A stretch of DNA of 64,000 nucleotides, from positions 59,494,567 to 59,558,566 of the forward strand of contig NC_091135.1 in assembly GCF_041381155.1 (NCBI RefSeq). The letters run 5' to 3'. How positions within the stretch are numbered: position 1 is the first letter of the stretch; each line of letters opens with the position of its first letter. Positions 46,598-59,029 of this stretch are shown in pieces. The stretch is from Argopecten irradians (Eukaryota; Mollusca; Bivalvia; Pectinida; Pectinidae). The notes beneath the pieces were generated by a model. That model was not told where the DNA came from. It saw only the letters and a list, made by a program, of their open reading frames with translations, and did no database searches. Made by a program: the position numbers and the translations under genes.

Positions 46598-47836
46598 ATG
46601 GCAAAGCGTGTTATCCAGAACGTGGAGAATGACTACCTCATGTGCAGCATCTGTCTCGGTCGCTATGACGACCCGCGTCTGCTGCCGTGTGGACACACTT
46701 TTTGTAAGGAGTGTTTATCCGGACACATCCAGCAGACAGTTATCGACAGAAACTCCCGCCACTTCACCTGTCCCATCGACAGGAACATGGTATCGAGACC
46801 GGCAAACCGGGCACCAAAGGATTGGGCAGGTCTTTTCCCTTCGGACACATTTTTATCGAGCTTATTAACTACTGTTCTCCAACACGAAAGCGGACAGGTA
46901 AATAACAGCTCATCCCCAACACATAAAAACGTGCGATCCTCAGGTAACGATAGACCGTTTCGTCAATCAAATGTTTCTAACGGCAGACACTGTCATCGTT
47001 CAAATAACTTTAACGACAGACCATTTCGTTCAGACTTTTCCAATGAGAGACAATTTCATTCAAACGTTTCTTACGACAACCCATTTCCTGTAGAGCACGC
47101 CGGACCGTCATTCGACACAGGACCATCATACGGTCAAAGTCATATAGCCGAAGGATTAACGTGTGTAGAGCATCCGGGTAGAGAGCTCGAGTTTTTCTGC
47201 CTTGGTTGCAACTCTCTTGTTTGTGCCTATTGTGCTGTCAGAGGCCACAGAGGTCAAAGATGCGAATGTATCTCTATCGGAGACGCTGCTCAGAGACTTC
47301 GACCACGCATGGAAGCATTGAGGAGGAGGCTTCGTGGGCAGATGTCCCGGGTAGAACAACTGAGTAGAGGGGAGGCGCCAACTGATGGCACGCTTGACGT
47401 TAGCAGAACCAGAGCAATGGAAAAACTGGACGAAATAGAAAATAATCTCAGTAGATTCGCCGAGGCGTGTTTGGGGAGCGTGGAAGAACTACGTCAACAG
47501 ACAAGAGAGGCGGGTCGAGGTTTGATGACAGAAAACACACAACTCTCCCGCCTCTTTGACAGTATACAGGAAACAAAACTAACGTTTGAAAATGTAGTAA
47601 GTTCTAATTCTGGACCAGATTTGTTGAATTGGTTATCAAGAATGGAAAAACAAGCAGACGACTACGACACTGCCATTTCATCGACGTCACAGACCAACAC
47701 GCCATCTGAAGCTGAGTTTGTAGCACACACTGTATTCGGCAACTTCCTAAGAAACCCCCCTCCAGTCGGATCAGTAAGGGTCAAACAGGACACTGGTAGT
47801 CAAACACAACGTAGTCAGGGATGCAGGCTTCAGTAG
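46598..47836 (+). CDS. RING / B-box / coiled-coil protein without propeller (TRIM-like E3 ligase)
   Basis: Single-exon gene, 412 aa. RING finger at residues 16-61: C16-x2-C19, C31-G-H33, C36-x2-C39, then C58-P-I-D61, so the eighth zinc ligand position is Asp instead of Cys. A long polar linker (asparagine, serine and arginine rich, 95-180) is followed by a B-box at about 189-225 (CVEHPG...CLGCNSLVCAYC...RGHRG), then a helical, coiled-coil-like region (RLRPRMEALRRRLRGQMSRV; about 235-345). It ends shortly after NFLRNPPPVGSV, where its downstream paralog continues into a basic linker and beta-propeller. RING-B-box proteins act as E3 ubiquitin ligases (family knowledge). The start ATG aligns with the paralog start. 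The shorter form could be real or derived by loss. Confidence 0.88.
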   Translation: MAKRVIQNVENDYLMCSICLGRYDDPRLLPCGHTFCKECLSGHIQQTVIDRNSRHFTCPIDRNMVSRPANRAPKDWAGLFPSDTFLSSLLTTVLQHESGQVNNSSSPTHKNVRSSGNDRPFRQSNVSNGRHCHRSNNFNDRPFRSDFSNERQFHSNVSYDNPFPVEHAGPSFDTGPSYGQSHIAEGLTCVEHPGRELEFFCLGCNSLVCAYCAVRGHRGQRCECISIGDAAQRLRPRMEALRRRLRGQMSRVEQLSRGEAPTDGTLDVSRTRAMEKLDEIENNLSRFAEACLGSVEELRQQTREAGRGLMTENTQLSRLFDSIQETKLTFENVVSSNSGPDLLNWLSRMEKQADDYDTAISSTSQTNTPSEAEFVAHTVFGNFLRNPPPVGSVRVKQDTGSQTQRSQGCRLQ

Positions 47837-49933
47837 GATAGCGTTCATTCCTTGTTACCATAGAGACGACCATTTACTATATGATGTGTATTTCAAGCAT
47901 TGATGACATCATAGTGAAGACTTGTGAAAAAATTGCTTGCAAAGCCAGACTTGAATTTAACATAATTTCGATACGTAAATACGAGTTGTGATTCAGTTCC
48001 ATTGGAGTCATGTCTTTCTGTTGATAAAGTTTATAGGAATGCTGATAAAACATTGGACCTTATGAATGCTTGGAACGGTACAGGGACATGCTTCAGTTAC
48101 TCTCGGTATCCAAGATAATATTAAAAAGGAATTACTGGTAAAATAGTAACTGGAAAATACAAAATGAAGGGAGGATACTTCGTGATGACACCACTAAACA
48201 AAACGTGTTGACTCTTAAATCCAGAGTAGACTGCCTTTGTTTTTTACTAGCCATTCTTATGCAAAGGACTCAATGATGTTCGAAACCTGATATAGTGTGA
48301 CGGTACTCTATTGGCTAGTTGCCATTATTTATATGTAAATGATACTGAAACGTGCTTATTTCAACCTTAGCCCAAACTAGAATTTGTATAGGTTAAGAGT
48401 TATGACGAATTTGCACATGTATTAGCCCCAAAGTCCTGATGCAAAAAGCGATAAAATAAGATTACTATTAAGATGTGCATGATTACAGTACCTTACGATG
48501 GTACACTCAATGGATTGAAGTAATTCAGTATAGTATGATTCCTTTTTCTCTCCCTTCAGTAATTTATTTCTCGTATTTCTCAGTATCATTGACATCTGAC
48601 ATTATATCGATAGATAGACTGACCCACAGAAGACGTACACCTTATTGTATCATTCATGAATATAAAAGGTGCTATTCATTCCACTCATATTTAACAATTT
48701 CCATGATACTCTTAGATTATTAAAGTATTTTATACCAATGTGCGTTTGTCCATTTTTTACCGAGCGTACCAAACCTATGTTCCCCCCCTGGAACTACACC
48801 GAAACTTCACCATCAAACTCGTGCCCCGATCCTCGATAAGGAGGGGGTTATATCGGCAGTGATAGCTGGAATATCGAGGACGGTTTATTTAAGCACTATT
48901 CTCAATGTCTAATTGGGTTATGAAGTCATAGACAAAAAACGGAAGGATATTCTACATAGACGCGAATACCCCAAAAGATATTGAGAATAATGTTACTGAT
49001 TAGGCATAAATTGCCGTGATTTTACTTACTTTTACAGTTAAACAAATTGAGTGATGGTGCATTGATATCTTATCCAATAATTCAGTTTGGCCAATGACTG
49101 TGCCGCTTTTAAAATTCCCCGCGAACACGTTCTGTATTTATGACGTCATAATACTTGACGTACAACTCGTTCGGTCTTTGGAAAAATAACCTCAAAGATC
49201 TAACGAATAGAAATGAGTAACATATGAAATTAAAATTTTGAGTGATATTGACCTTCAGTCACATATATAACTCTAGATTACAGCACCACCTTGCTGGCGA
49301 TATGTATCAGGAATCCAGTATGAAACATTGCCCCGCCAATGTTTTTGATTGTGTTGTTTACACTGGTCTGTGCTCAGTCGTTTATAAGGTTGATTTAAAC
49401 ATTTAATCTAGAGTCATTATTTCTGTCAGATATATGATTGTACACTGGATAAGACTGTAATCCCGAATGGTTACACATGTGTACACGAATCACTGACGGA
49501 TACATATACCACTTAAACATTTAAAACCAGGGAACACAACACATATTTATATCATTATGAAAATATCGTGTTAAATGAAGTTTTAATCAGACTAAGAATA
49601 ATACACCGTCTACTGCACCGTCTTAAATATTAATCCGGAATGGGTACATATTTAGTAGTTGTGTGGCAGATTGGATACCAAGTGCTCTTTGAATGACCGA
49701 ATGTGACGCCATATGTTCCCTACAGTGGCGGTGACCATCGATTCCAGCCAGGGTAGACCTACCCAATATTGTAGGAAACATTCGATAAGGAACACCAGGC
49801 CTACTTCTCAATATTTCAAAATAATCGTTCGGGTAAACTATGGACATTTGACCGTTCGATATGTTTGCTAGGGTGTCATATACAGTGACTTTTGGAATGG
49901 AATAGTCACAGAGACGTCAGTGTAAACCAGAGG
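47837..49933 (+). other. Spacer between the two RING/B-box genes
   Basis: No coding exon was recognised on either strand. A cytosine run and a short inverted pair (tcctcgataagg ... atcgagga; 48830-48890) lie in the middle. There is no relic of the missing propeller directly after 47836. Confidence 0.5.
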
Positions 49934-52081
49934 ATGGCCCAGCGAGTGATATCAGGCGTGGAGAATGACTATCTGATGTGTAGTATATGTCTGGGTAGGT
50001 ACACTGACCCCCGCCTGCTTCCATGTGGACACACCTTCTGTAGACAGTGTCTGTCTGATCACATACAACAGACCGTCAATGGTCGGGATAATCGCCAGTT
50101 CATGTGTCCCATAGACCGTTCACCCGTGCAACGTCCCACCCAGAGTCGTCAACCCCGGGAATGGGCAAGTATGTTCCCTGAAGATTCCTTCTTGGCCAGT
50201 TTACTTCACGCTGTTCATTTACACGAGGATGTCCGAGCGGGCGGACACAGTGTTGCCGCTCCCTCAATGAGACGTCAACTAAACAGACCAGTCCCATCTG
50301 GTTCTAATGTGGATCCCCAGGCAGCCAATGAAGACCCCCCTCCACCCCCGAGAAATCTCTCTGAGGGTCTAACCTGTGTGGAACACGCGGATAGACTATT
50401 AGAATTCTTTTGTCTCGGTTGTAACGTGCTTGTTTGCGCTCATTGTGCGGTTAGAAACCATCGATCTCCAAGATGTGAATGCATTGCGGTTGATGAGGCA
50501 ATAGAGAGACTGCGGCCACGCGTCGATACTCTACGTCAACGTTTTCAGAACCAAATGGATCGAATAGAGCAGGTCAGCAGAGGAGAAATACCAGTTGATA
50601 TGGTGCTAGAAAATAGTAAACCGCGTGTGTTACAAAGACTTACTGAAATGGAAACACAGCTGTCAAGATTCACCCAGATATGTCTTCAAAGTGTTGAAAA
50701 TCTCCGCCAGGAAATTCGCGAATCCAGCGTTAATACAACAGGAAACCCACAGTTATCATTGCTATTCGATGCAATTCAAGAGACCAACCTGACATTTGAT
50801 AACGTCATGCAGACAAATTCTACTCCAGATTTGTTGAACACTTTATCTCGAGTGGAATCGCAAGCCGATGAATACGATGCTGCCATGACGGCTATTTCAG
50901 AATACAGTTCACCTTCCGAGATTGAACTTCATACAAATGCCGCTTTCAATAACTTTCTTAGAAACCCCCCGCCAGTTGGTTCAATAAACATCAAAAGAGC
51001 CCCAAGGACACATTCACAGGTTCAAAATACACGAGTTAACCAGACAACAGCCAACACAAGATCCAGCAACAGAGCTGGGCGTGACCAGAACACGAGAAAT
51101 AGTCAAGGACAGAGTACTAGATCCAATCAAGGGCAGATCTCTAGAATCAGGAGAGAAGGAACATTTAATATTGCACCAGCAAACCGGACTGGTGCCCCTG
51201 TGTCACAACAAACTCCAATCGTCCGTCCGACCGTTACTCCCCGCAATGCCCCACGTCAGATGAATCCCCGGAGGAGAAAAGGTCCACAGAAAAGTAAGTC
51301 GACGATTAACGTGAAAAACCTACAAGAGGACACAATGACGTGGCAGCTGACTGGCATAACGTTTGTCGGATATTCAGTAGTGGTGGTAGATTCCTACAAT
51401 CATATGATTCGTCAGTGTAGCATCGCTGGATCACCAACACTAAATAAGACTCTGTACATTGAAAGTCCATTGGGCATCACTAGTCTGACGGACCCTACGG
51501 AAATAGCAGTCACACAGCCAGACAAACGAAAGGTTGTGGTCATCAGTCTTGACCCAGATATACGGGTCAAGGAAACGATCGCCACACAGAAACCGTATGA
51601 GGCTATCTGCCAGCTGAACGGAATTTATTTTGTTGTGACATGTACGGATGGACGTCGCTGTGTGGATATCATAGACCGAGTTGGTAGAATACAAAAAAGT
51701 ATAGAAAGATCGCAGCTGTTTAGGACGCCTAGATACCTGTCCATCACCTCGACCGGCACTATCGTGGTCAGTGATAGGGAACAGAAACACGTGGTGTGTA
51801 TTTCTCAGACTGGACAAGTACAATGGACATATCCTACTCCCGCCTCTCCGTGGGGTGTGGCCGTAGACGGGGCTGGACAAGTCTACGTGTGTCTTGACAA
51901 TAGCTGTGTTCACGTGCTATCAGAAGACGGTGAGCTAGTGGACGACAGTTTCTTGGCCGCAAAAGATGGGATACGAGTTCCCTATGCTATCTGTGCACGA
52001 TCACGCCAAGTAGCAATAACCGAGTTCGGTTCCAGTCTTTTTGCTCCGAACAGTCCATGGGTACATGTTATTTCAGCATAA
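49934..52081 (+). CDS. RING / B-box / coiled-coil / beta-propeller protein (TRIM-NHL-like E3 ligase)
   Basis: Single-exon gene, 715 aa, in tandem with and paralogous to the gene ending at 47836. ATG 49934 gives MAQRVISGVENDYLMCSICL, aligning with MAKRVIQNVENDYLMCSICL in the paralog; upstream in-frame codons lack an ATG. RING at residues 16-61, again ending CPID with Asp at the last ligand. B-box at about 148-184 (CVEHADR...CLGCNVLVCAHC...NHRS), coiled-coil region at about 190-310, a basic low-complexity linker (Asn/Arg/Ser/Gln rich, about 360-455), and a C-terminal domain of about 255 residues with repeated blades (VVVVDSYNHMIR, KVVVISLD, YLSITSTGTIVVSDR, WGVAVDGAGQVYVC) typical of the NHL-like propeller in TRIM2/3/56/71-type proteins. 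The propeller probably recruits substrates. No specific ortholog can be named. Confidence 0.92.
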   Translation: MAQRVISGVENDYLMCSICLGRYTDPRLLPCGHTFCRQCLSDHIQQTVNGRDNRQFMCPIDRSPVQRPTQSRQPREWASMFPEDSFLASLLHAVHLHEDVRAGGHSVAAPSMRRQLNRPVPSGSNVDPQAANEDPPPPPRNLSEGLTCVEHADRLLEFFCLGCNVLVCAHCAVRNHRSPRCECIAVDEAIERLRPRVDTLRQRFQNQMDRIEQVSRGEIPVDMVLENSKPRVLQRLTEMETQLSRFTQICLQSVENLRQEIRESSVNTTGNPQLSLLFDAIQETNLTFDNVMQTNSTPDLLNTLSRVESQADEYDAAMTAISEYSSPSEIELHTNAAFNNFLRNPPPVGSINIKRAPRTHSQVQNTRVNQTTANTRSSNRAGRDQNTRNSQGQSTRSNQGQISRIRREGTFNIAPANRTGAPVSQQTPIVRPTVTPRNAPRQMNPRRRKGPQKSKSTINVKNLQEDTMTWQLTGITFVGYSVVVVDSYNHMIRQCSIAGSPTLNKTLYIESPLGITSLTDPTEIAVTQPDKRKVVVISLDPDIRVKETIATQKPYEAICQLNGIYFVVTCTDGRRCVDIIDRVGRIQKSIERSQLFRTPRYLSITSTGTIVVSDREQKHVVCISQTGQVQWTYPTPASPWGVAVDGAGQVYVCLDNSCVHVLSEDGELVDDSFLAAKDGIRVPYAICARSRQVAITEFGSSLFAPNSPWVHVISA

Positions 52082-52329
52082 AGCTAACGGAGTCCAGTGG
52101 TGCTAGGAATATATTCTGGTGTTACCTCGGATATCAAAAGGACTACATATTTGTATTACCCCCCCTGGTTGTATGGAGACATGACGATTCATCATTAAGA
52201 TATTATCCCCTGTTCATTCTAGTGATATTTTGCATACTTATAAATCAATTCTCGTATGCAGTTGAACAGAACAGCGTTGATCAAAAGTATTTATGCATGT
52301 TATTACAACTGAGTCGTAAATTACCGTGT

Positions 52330-52640
52330 AGCTTGCATTTAAAGGGACAGTTCAGTCTAAGAGAACATTAAAATTTGTACATTTATCGGAAAAAACCCAG
52401 TTCTAATGGAAATTAAATCAGTCGATTTTACTGTGACATGCCAGAAAAGTCCATGGTGGTGAAATGCGTGTGAAATGTTCAAACCCGCTCGCTGTCCGCC
52501 ATTACACATTGTGGTCGAACATCTTGTATGCCGAACCCTGTCCCTTGCTCGTAGAGTAATGCTACATTTGTCTAGAACTGCTCAAATCGCTCTGACAGTA
52601 GTGTGTTTACCTTATTAGGTGATTTGTCTTGCCTAAAAAT
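52330..52640. repeat. Possible dispersed repeat starting ttaaagggacagttcagtc
   Basis: The start ttaaagggacagttcagtct resembles the ends of dispersed repeats common in bivalve genomes. No inverted partner or target duplication was found here, so this is a weak call resting on resemblance only. Confidence 0.3.
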
Positions 52641-52679
52641 CATTTTGTCACCTGCACAGTGGTTATGTAGTTGATTTCT

Positions 52680-53977
52680 TTACAGCCGTGCTATCCCAGC
52701 TGAGAACGATGCGTGTATATAAACCCCTACCGCTCTACCGCTGACTTGTATCGATGTATTGAATGAGTGTACTGTAGCCATGTTATTTGTAAACTCGAGT
52801 ACTTGTCGCCAAATCCACAGGTAAATTGGTACTGGATGCTACGCGCGGGCCTCTCATCCAGCTTAACGAAACTGAATGGCTAGTTAGCTTAACCGATCTA
52901 TATATCATCAACAATGCGTCTGTATCTACTTAAAACAAAACAAATATTCTTCAAATTGCATAAAAATTCACTTGACTAGTATTTCTTTATTTTAGATATT
53001 TTAACAAATCTTCATATTTCTAGTAAAATTGCATATGAAACTCCTTATAGATCTAGCGATGCTCATTACGTAGGGAACCGCCATAACATGTCCTGGCTGC
53101 AGGCCGTGTGCAAAAAGTCAAAACACACGTGGGATTTATAAGATGAGTCCTAAACTGTCCTATATTTAGGATTTTCAATAAGTGGTTTGTAATATTATTA
53201 CAGCAAAACTGACAAGCTACAAGGTTAGTGGCATTTTAACCGTACTGTAATATATAATTAGCCATCAGCTTGGATCTGGTGCCGTACAGGTAGTGAGTTT
53301 ACTCACAATGTGATTATTGCAAGCCAACGTAAATGCTATCGGATTGCTCTTTAAAGTTTGTTGATGATCTCAAACACACTTATAACTTATTGTGGCAATT
53401 TTAAAGTAACTAGATTATAATATTTTCAAATAGTTCTGATAACTATTCATGTGTAATATATCCAGACATTGACGTGTACGGATCGAGCACGGCGGACTGC
53501 CAATGTTTTTGACATGTTCTGCAAGATATATATATTTCACTGTTTCAGTTACGGTGGCCAATAAAAGAAAACAAACACAGTGTAATTATATTATGTTATT
53601 TCTTCTAAATACAACACTTTTTGTGCAAGTTGTCAAGCATTTATTGTGAATGTTTTGCAATGAAATTACCACCTTTATAACATTGAATTTGTGGTTCACC
53701 GGACATCGTTTTCCCAAAAATTGCAAAATATACCGAAGATAGTAGATTTTTTCAGCATTTGAAGCGATAAGAAAAAATACATGTGCAAAGTACACTGGTG
53801 TGTAAGTAACACAAGATTTTACGGTATTTGTAACATTTACGATTATGTTTGGTACAGATGTAGCCAGAGCGCCCGCGATTTACCTGTGGATTGGCGACAG
53901 TACTCGGGTCAGCGGCAGAGCGGTAGGGGTTTATATATATGTACGCATCGTTCTCAGTTGGGGTAGCACGGCTGTAA
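52680..53977. mobile_element. 1.3-kb non-autonomous inverted-repeat element, copy 2 (whole)
   Basis: The left end TTACAGCCGTGCTATCCC, agctgagaacgatgcg, tatataaacccctaccgc and the right end are reverse complements over about 68 bp with few differences. The interior is nearly the same as at 27411-28681. No coding frame; the superfamily is unclear. No target duplication is evident. Confidence 0.88.
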
Positions 53978-54186
53978 CGTGAATGACTTTGGTTCGGATA
54001 TGGGTACAGCGCACATTTTGTACCCGCTTAATCGTATTGATCAACGATTTGTAAATACAACGGTATCAATTAAAATACTAAACAATGACGTGGAATTTCT
54101 CAATATTTTATGTTATATGTTTCATAAGAAATATAGAACAATACATTTATGCCATATTTTGCTTCTTCGTTATGTAAAAGAATTAG

Positions 54187-54405
54187 GCCGCGGTGGCCAA
54201 GTGGTTAAGATGTCCCGACATATAACCACAAGCCCTCCACCTCTGGATCGCGAGTTCGAATCCCATGTGGGGAAGTTGCCAGGTACTGACCGCTGGTCGG
54301 TGGTTTTTCTCCGGGTTCTCCGGCTTTCCTCCACCAACAAACCTGGCACGTCCTTAAATGACCCTGGCTGTTAATAGGACGTTAAACAAATAAATCATAA
54401 TCATA
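54187..54405 (+). mobile_element. tRNA-derived SINE with 13-bp target duplication
   Basis: The head GCCGCGGTGGCCAAGTGGTT has a Pol III A box, and GCGAGTTCGAATCCC is a B box about 50 bp later. The central region ttctccgggttctccggctt, tcctccacc is typical of molluscan SINEs, and the tail is gttaaacaaataaatc. It is flanked by GTAAAAGAATTAG at 54174-54186 and 54406-54418. The intact duplication suggests a fairly recent insertion. Confidence 0.92.
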
Positions 54406-54418
54406 GTAAAAGAATTAG

Positions 54419-57400
54419 CCCGAATGAATTGTCTCTTTAACAAAATATGCAAACAATATCTGTATACATTTCAGATGGAAATCCACAAGGTTCGGAACAT
54501 ATTTCTGTCACCAAACCAAAACAGCCATGTCATCATATTAACTAGTGTTTATAGAAGGTACTACCAACGTTTGTTAGATCGGGTTGACTTTACCAAAGCG
54601 TACAAACTAAGTCTTATTGACGGTTATGACGCATATGGCGGTTGTAACTTGTATGAAAATGCCATATAGAAAAGCATTTTGATAATAAAACAATGCTCGT
54701 TTTATATAGTTTGAGGTGCACTGACTGATGACTGGTTTTGAAAAAAAAACCGTATTTGGATCAAAACATGCAGATTGATGGAAAATGATCCAGATGCACA
54801 CAATTAGTATTTTCTTCTATTAAAAAGTTATCACTCAAGAGATATAATGGCATTGCATAGATGCTCTGGTATCAATTGTAATGACTCCATATATGTCATA
54901 TTGGCGTGAAATAATTTACATCCACCCCATACCAAGGTTTAAAAGGACTCGATGCATATGCTGTTGTTTTGTACTCGTACCCGTAAACGAATTATTCGTG
55001 ACGGAACGTTAAACCCTTCAACTCATGCTGTTTTTAAGTCAAATTCGGTCAAACAAACGCTGGTGTTACCAATAACACTAGTAAACATATTGAGCCACAC
55101 AAATATCTTCTGTACCTGCTGGACCTTTTTTCAATAAAATGTATATTTTCTCGCATATTTTGTCATCATTTGTACATTTTGCGCATTTTTTTTGGTCAAA
55201 TACAGGCTACACAACACTCTATGAGTTTACAGTAATATCTAAGATTAGATATGGCATGTGAAACGTCGCAATACTTTTGTTCTAAAAAATAAACATTTGT
55301 TCAATAACACAAATTACATATTCAAAAAGGTAAATATATGTTCAAAAAATAAATATATGGTCATAAAAATAAATATCTATTCAAATATGCCATAATTAAT
55401 CATGCTGTATACACACTTTATATCAACTTATTTATTTGTGCTCCAAGATATGATATACATGTACATGCAAAATATTACTAGTTTAAGCAAAATAACAATA
55501 TGATTTTCTGGGGCAAACAATCTTCATATGTCACCCAATAAAATGTTATCAACGAATATTGTCAATGTATATTTATATTGGACGAGGAAAATGTGTCTTT
55601 CCGTGAGTTATTGCATTGCACTATGTAACACTCATCACTTGATATTGATAAGTTTAATGTAGCATAGTGCAATCAACCTTGGGTCACCAACGATAGGTTA
55701 AACAATCATCGACCTACATCCAGATAATATATTGTTTATTATACAGAAGATGTTTTTTTTAGATTATAATCGTTTACCGTTCATGATCACAAAAGAAGAA
55801 GTGATATTTTCCAAATCTGATGCAGTTGAACAAAAGTAACTTGATCAGTTGTCAGTTTGTAATTAAAGCAAGCAATAACTTTTGCTGCTACGACGAAATT
55901 CGTTGACTTGTCTAGGTAAATGTAGGCAATCGCTCATATTGTAAAGTACCTACCATATGTTGCTTACTTGTATATATAACGGATAGTGCTAGAATTTGTT
56001 TATCAAGGTTGGATTTTATAAAAGTAATGTATAAACATTTATATTTATTTGATCTTTATATGCAGATGGTACCTGCAAATTATATCGTAAATGGACATAA
56101 ACCGATGCATTTTTAATAATAAAAACTCACCTATAAAATGAAAAACAAGGAATTTAAGTACATGTTAAACATTTAGTTTGAGGTATTTGGACTTAAAAAC
56201 CACACATGAATAATGATAACAATACACGGACATTGATGACACCAGTATCAAAGTATAGCTCTATTTTCTAATCTCAACTAGTTTAAATCTCTACTGGAAA
56301 ATCAAAGGTTAATAAATTCTTTACCCAACAAGGTATTACACAAAATCTGATAAATTATGAAGCGAGTCGACGACATGGATTCTAATCCAAAATTATTCAC
56401 ACAAAAAAAAAAAAAAAAAACACCAGTGCTCGTCACGAATAAAAGAACATGGGTTATATGATCATAAAAAGCATTCCAATATATTGACATAATTCCATAC
56501 AATTTGATATTCGTGAGCTTACACAGACATTCACAGTACAATGTATGCTGCTATAATACTGTGATAATTTTACAGTGAGTTTCCAAAGACAATGATAAAT
56601 GTTTTCAAAATGAAATATTGACGCAAATACTGAACGTAATTGATGAAATGAAGGCAGCGGGTTTAAAACCACAACCTCAAAATAAGCGACATCAGTTTCA
56701 CATTTATTGTTCTTAGATGCATATTACTGTGTATATTTGCACCAATGGTTCAACGTAAAAAAAGAACTTACCTGAACTGAGATGTAGTTGGATCCAACTA
56801 TTTCCCAGTTGTAATACACATTAATCATACTTCTAACTTACTTCATTTAGACGCCCTTAACAAAATATAAAACTGATGTCAGCGTCTCCCTCCTACTGAC
56901 ATGCCGATACAAGGAACTGAATTGGAATCAATGGAAATAATTACTTTTGTATCGAATGAAATGTTTGGAAAGGATTCATTTTTTATTTAACACTTACTTT
57001 TCGTTTGCGTTTCACCTTTTCTCGAACCGGTCTAATAAATACCGAACCAGTCTAACTACATTATATTTTCTGGAATATCAAGAATCTATCTAACTATTTT
57101 AACGATTATACGCCTAACCGGGGTTGATTTTATAGTGTACAGTACAGATAATGTGTTATTTTCAATACGTTAGCATACATGTATGTATAACAACTAGTTA
57201 ATGTCGTGTACTGATAAAGGAATTGTTTAAATCGTAAATAAAGACATTGTATACATGCATGTATAAATATACATGTAGGTCAGAGCGCACGTCTAATGAC
57301 TTTGTACAGATATGTTTCGCCAATATGGTGCTCCTAAATATTACACCATTCACTTTGAGGTCACCTATTGGTAAATTGTACATAAGTATGCTTACAATGC

Positions 57401-57575
57401 ATCAATGCATTTGTCACTTTAGCAATGCTGTCGTTACGTCACATATATATAATGAACTGATATGTTCTCGTCGGTCACGAGATTACATGTGATTTTAAAA
57501 CCGAAACTAAAAGCATAGTGTGTTTTTCCGAGAATTAGTTAATTGGTCGCAGCTAGGGGTGTCTGAAAGACCTTT
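54419..57575. other. AT-rich intergenic stretch
   Basis: No recognised gene. It holds an A-run at 56402-56420 and a decayed foldback related to 61648-61745 at about 55608-55700 (tgcactatg...catagtgcaatcaa, cttgggtcaccaacgatag). Confidence 0.5.
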
Positions 57576-57625
57576 ATGGCGGAAAATGCACTCACGGTAT
57601 CATTACCAAAATCATGTGAATGCGG
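57576..57625 (+). CDS. Candidate orphan first coding exon (low confidence)
   Basis: ATGGCGGAAAATGCACTCAC... opens 16 codons (MAENALTVSLPKSCEC) and runs into the consensus donor GG|GTAAGT at 57626. The context resembles a transcription start with a short first exon. It ends in phase 2 and does not join in frame to the CARD exon, so either it belongs to another transcript or it is chance. Confidence 0.2.
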
Positions 57626-59029
57626 GTAAGTAAAATGGCATTATAAACTGTAAAACGATTAATGCATGGGCCATGGCTTTAAATATGCCGTTTATATATT
57701 TAGGCGGTGTCGTTGATATATACATGTACTGTACATAATTTGAATATATTAGGCTACCCTCTATCGTTCAGGAAGCGATATTGTTCTCAGGTTACTCAGA
57801 ATGTATACCTCGAATACGTTTGATAAAGCTGGGCAGATTTGACTGGGAATAATAGTTGTGCACTCATTATCCTTTGTTAGATTTACCGCCAAAATGAGCA
57901 CTATGTTTTGAAAATATGTGCGTGGAATATCTCTAAGTTGATTAGTACCATTTACTTATTTGTACCACCATATAATGAAGTTTAAGATGGTGTTAATATA
58001 GTTAAGTTGTTAATCCTTAATTTTTTTCCACCAAAGTTTGTTACTAGACAATTGAGATCAAATGGGACCAAACCAATGTAACTAGATCACTGTACACACT
58101 GACTAAATACACAGACAATATTTCTTCATGTAAGTTTATTCACGTGAATTTCATTTAAAAAGGCATTCGCATGAATATTACTAGAGAAGTCAAAAACACC
58201 ACGCGAAGAAATTTTGCCTGTGTATACCATAGCGAAAATCAGGACTGCTGAAGTTGACCAATTAAGCCATTTAACACAATATTTCAAGTCTATCATATTT
58301 GACATCAGATCAATGTGTCTGGATCAGGTCACACTTGTTCAGACCAAAGTTTGGGATAAGGCTGATGAACACCAACATGTTTCACGCCTTTATGCCTTAC
58401 GTGTTTGGTATAAGACACTCACCGATTCGGACTGGTCATGATGATCAGCAACACTACAGGTATATTAGTCACCAGCCTACCTATGTGATAGAGCAGGCTG
58501 AGGCTGGCAATTTGTTGCTTTATCACAACAATATTGTGGAAATGAGGTAGTCCAATATATTTAAAAAGACATTAGAATCAATATGTACTTGATAAGCGAG
58601 TAGATAAAGTGTTTATGAATTTATACAACCCAGACTAACGGATACTTAGAGTGACTTATACCACCTAATATAACAGCGATAACTACAGGTACGGTGGTAG
58701 TGATACAATTTGCAAATACTTTTGGTCGAGGTGAAGAGCAACAAGAGACAACATGGTAATGAACTAAGTTTAAAATACTTTCATATGTACATAATAAAAC
58801 ATTAACCGTTCCGTTATGATTGTAACAAAGATAATTAAAGATGATATATTTTATTAATTCACCTCTTAAATCGGCTTACCACTAATATTTAAACATGTTC
58901 ACAAGTAGCGGCAAATTCCTTTTTAGATTTTGAAAGTCTTCACTTCCTTACTCGTTAATGATGATAGGGTATAATCGATGTATCTTCTCTTGGGCATGAA
59001 ATCTCTCTCGTTTTATGTATGACCAGGGT

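Noticed and set aside
49892-49933. N-terminal extension of the second RING gene by 14 codons
   Set aside because: It would begin at TTG; the first ATG (49934) aligns with the paralog's start.
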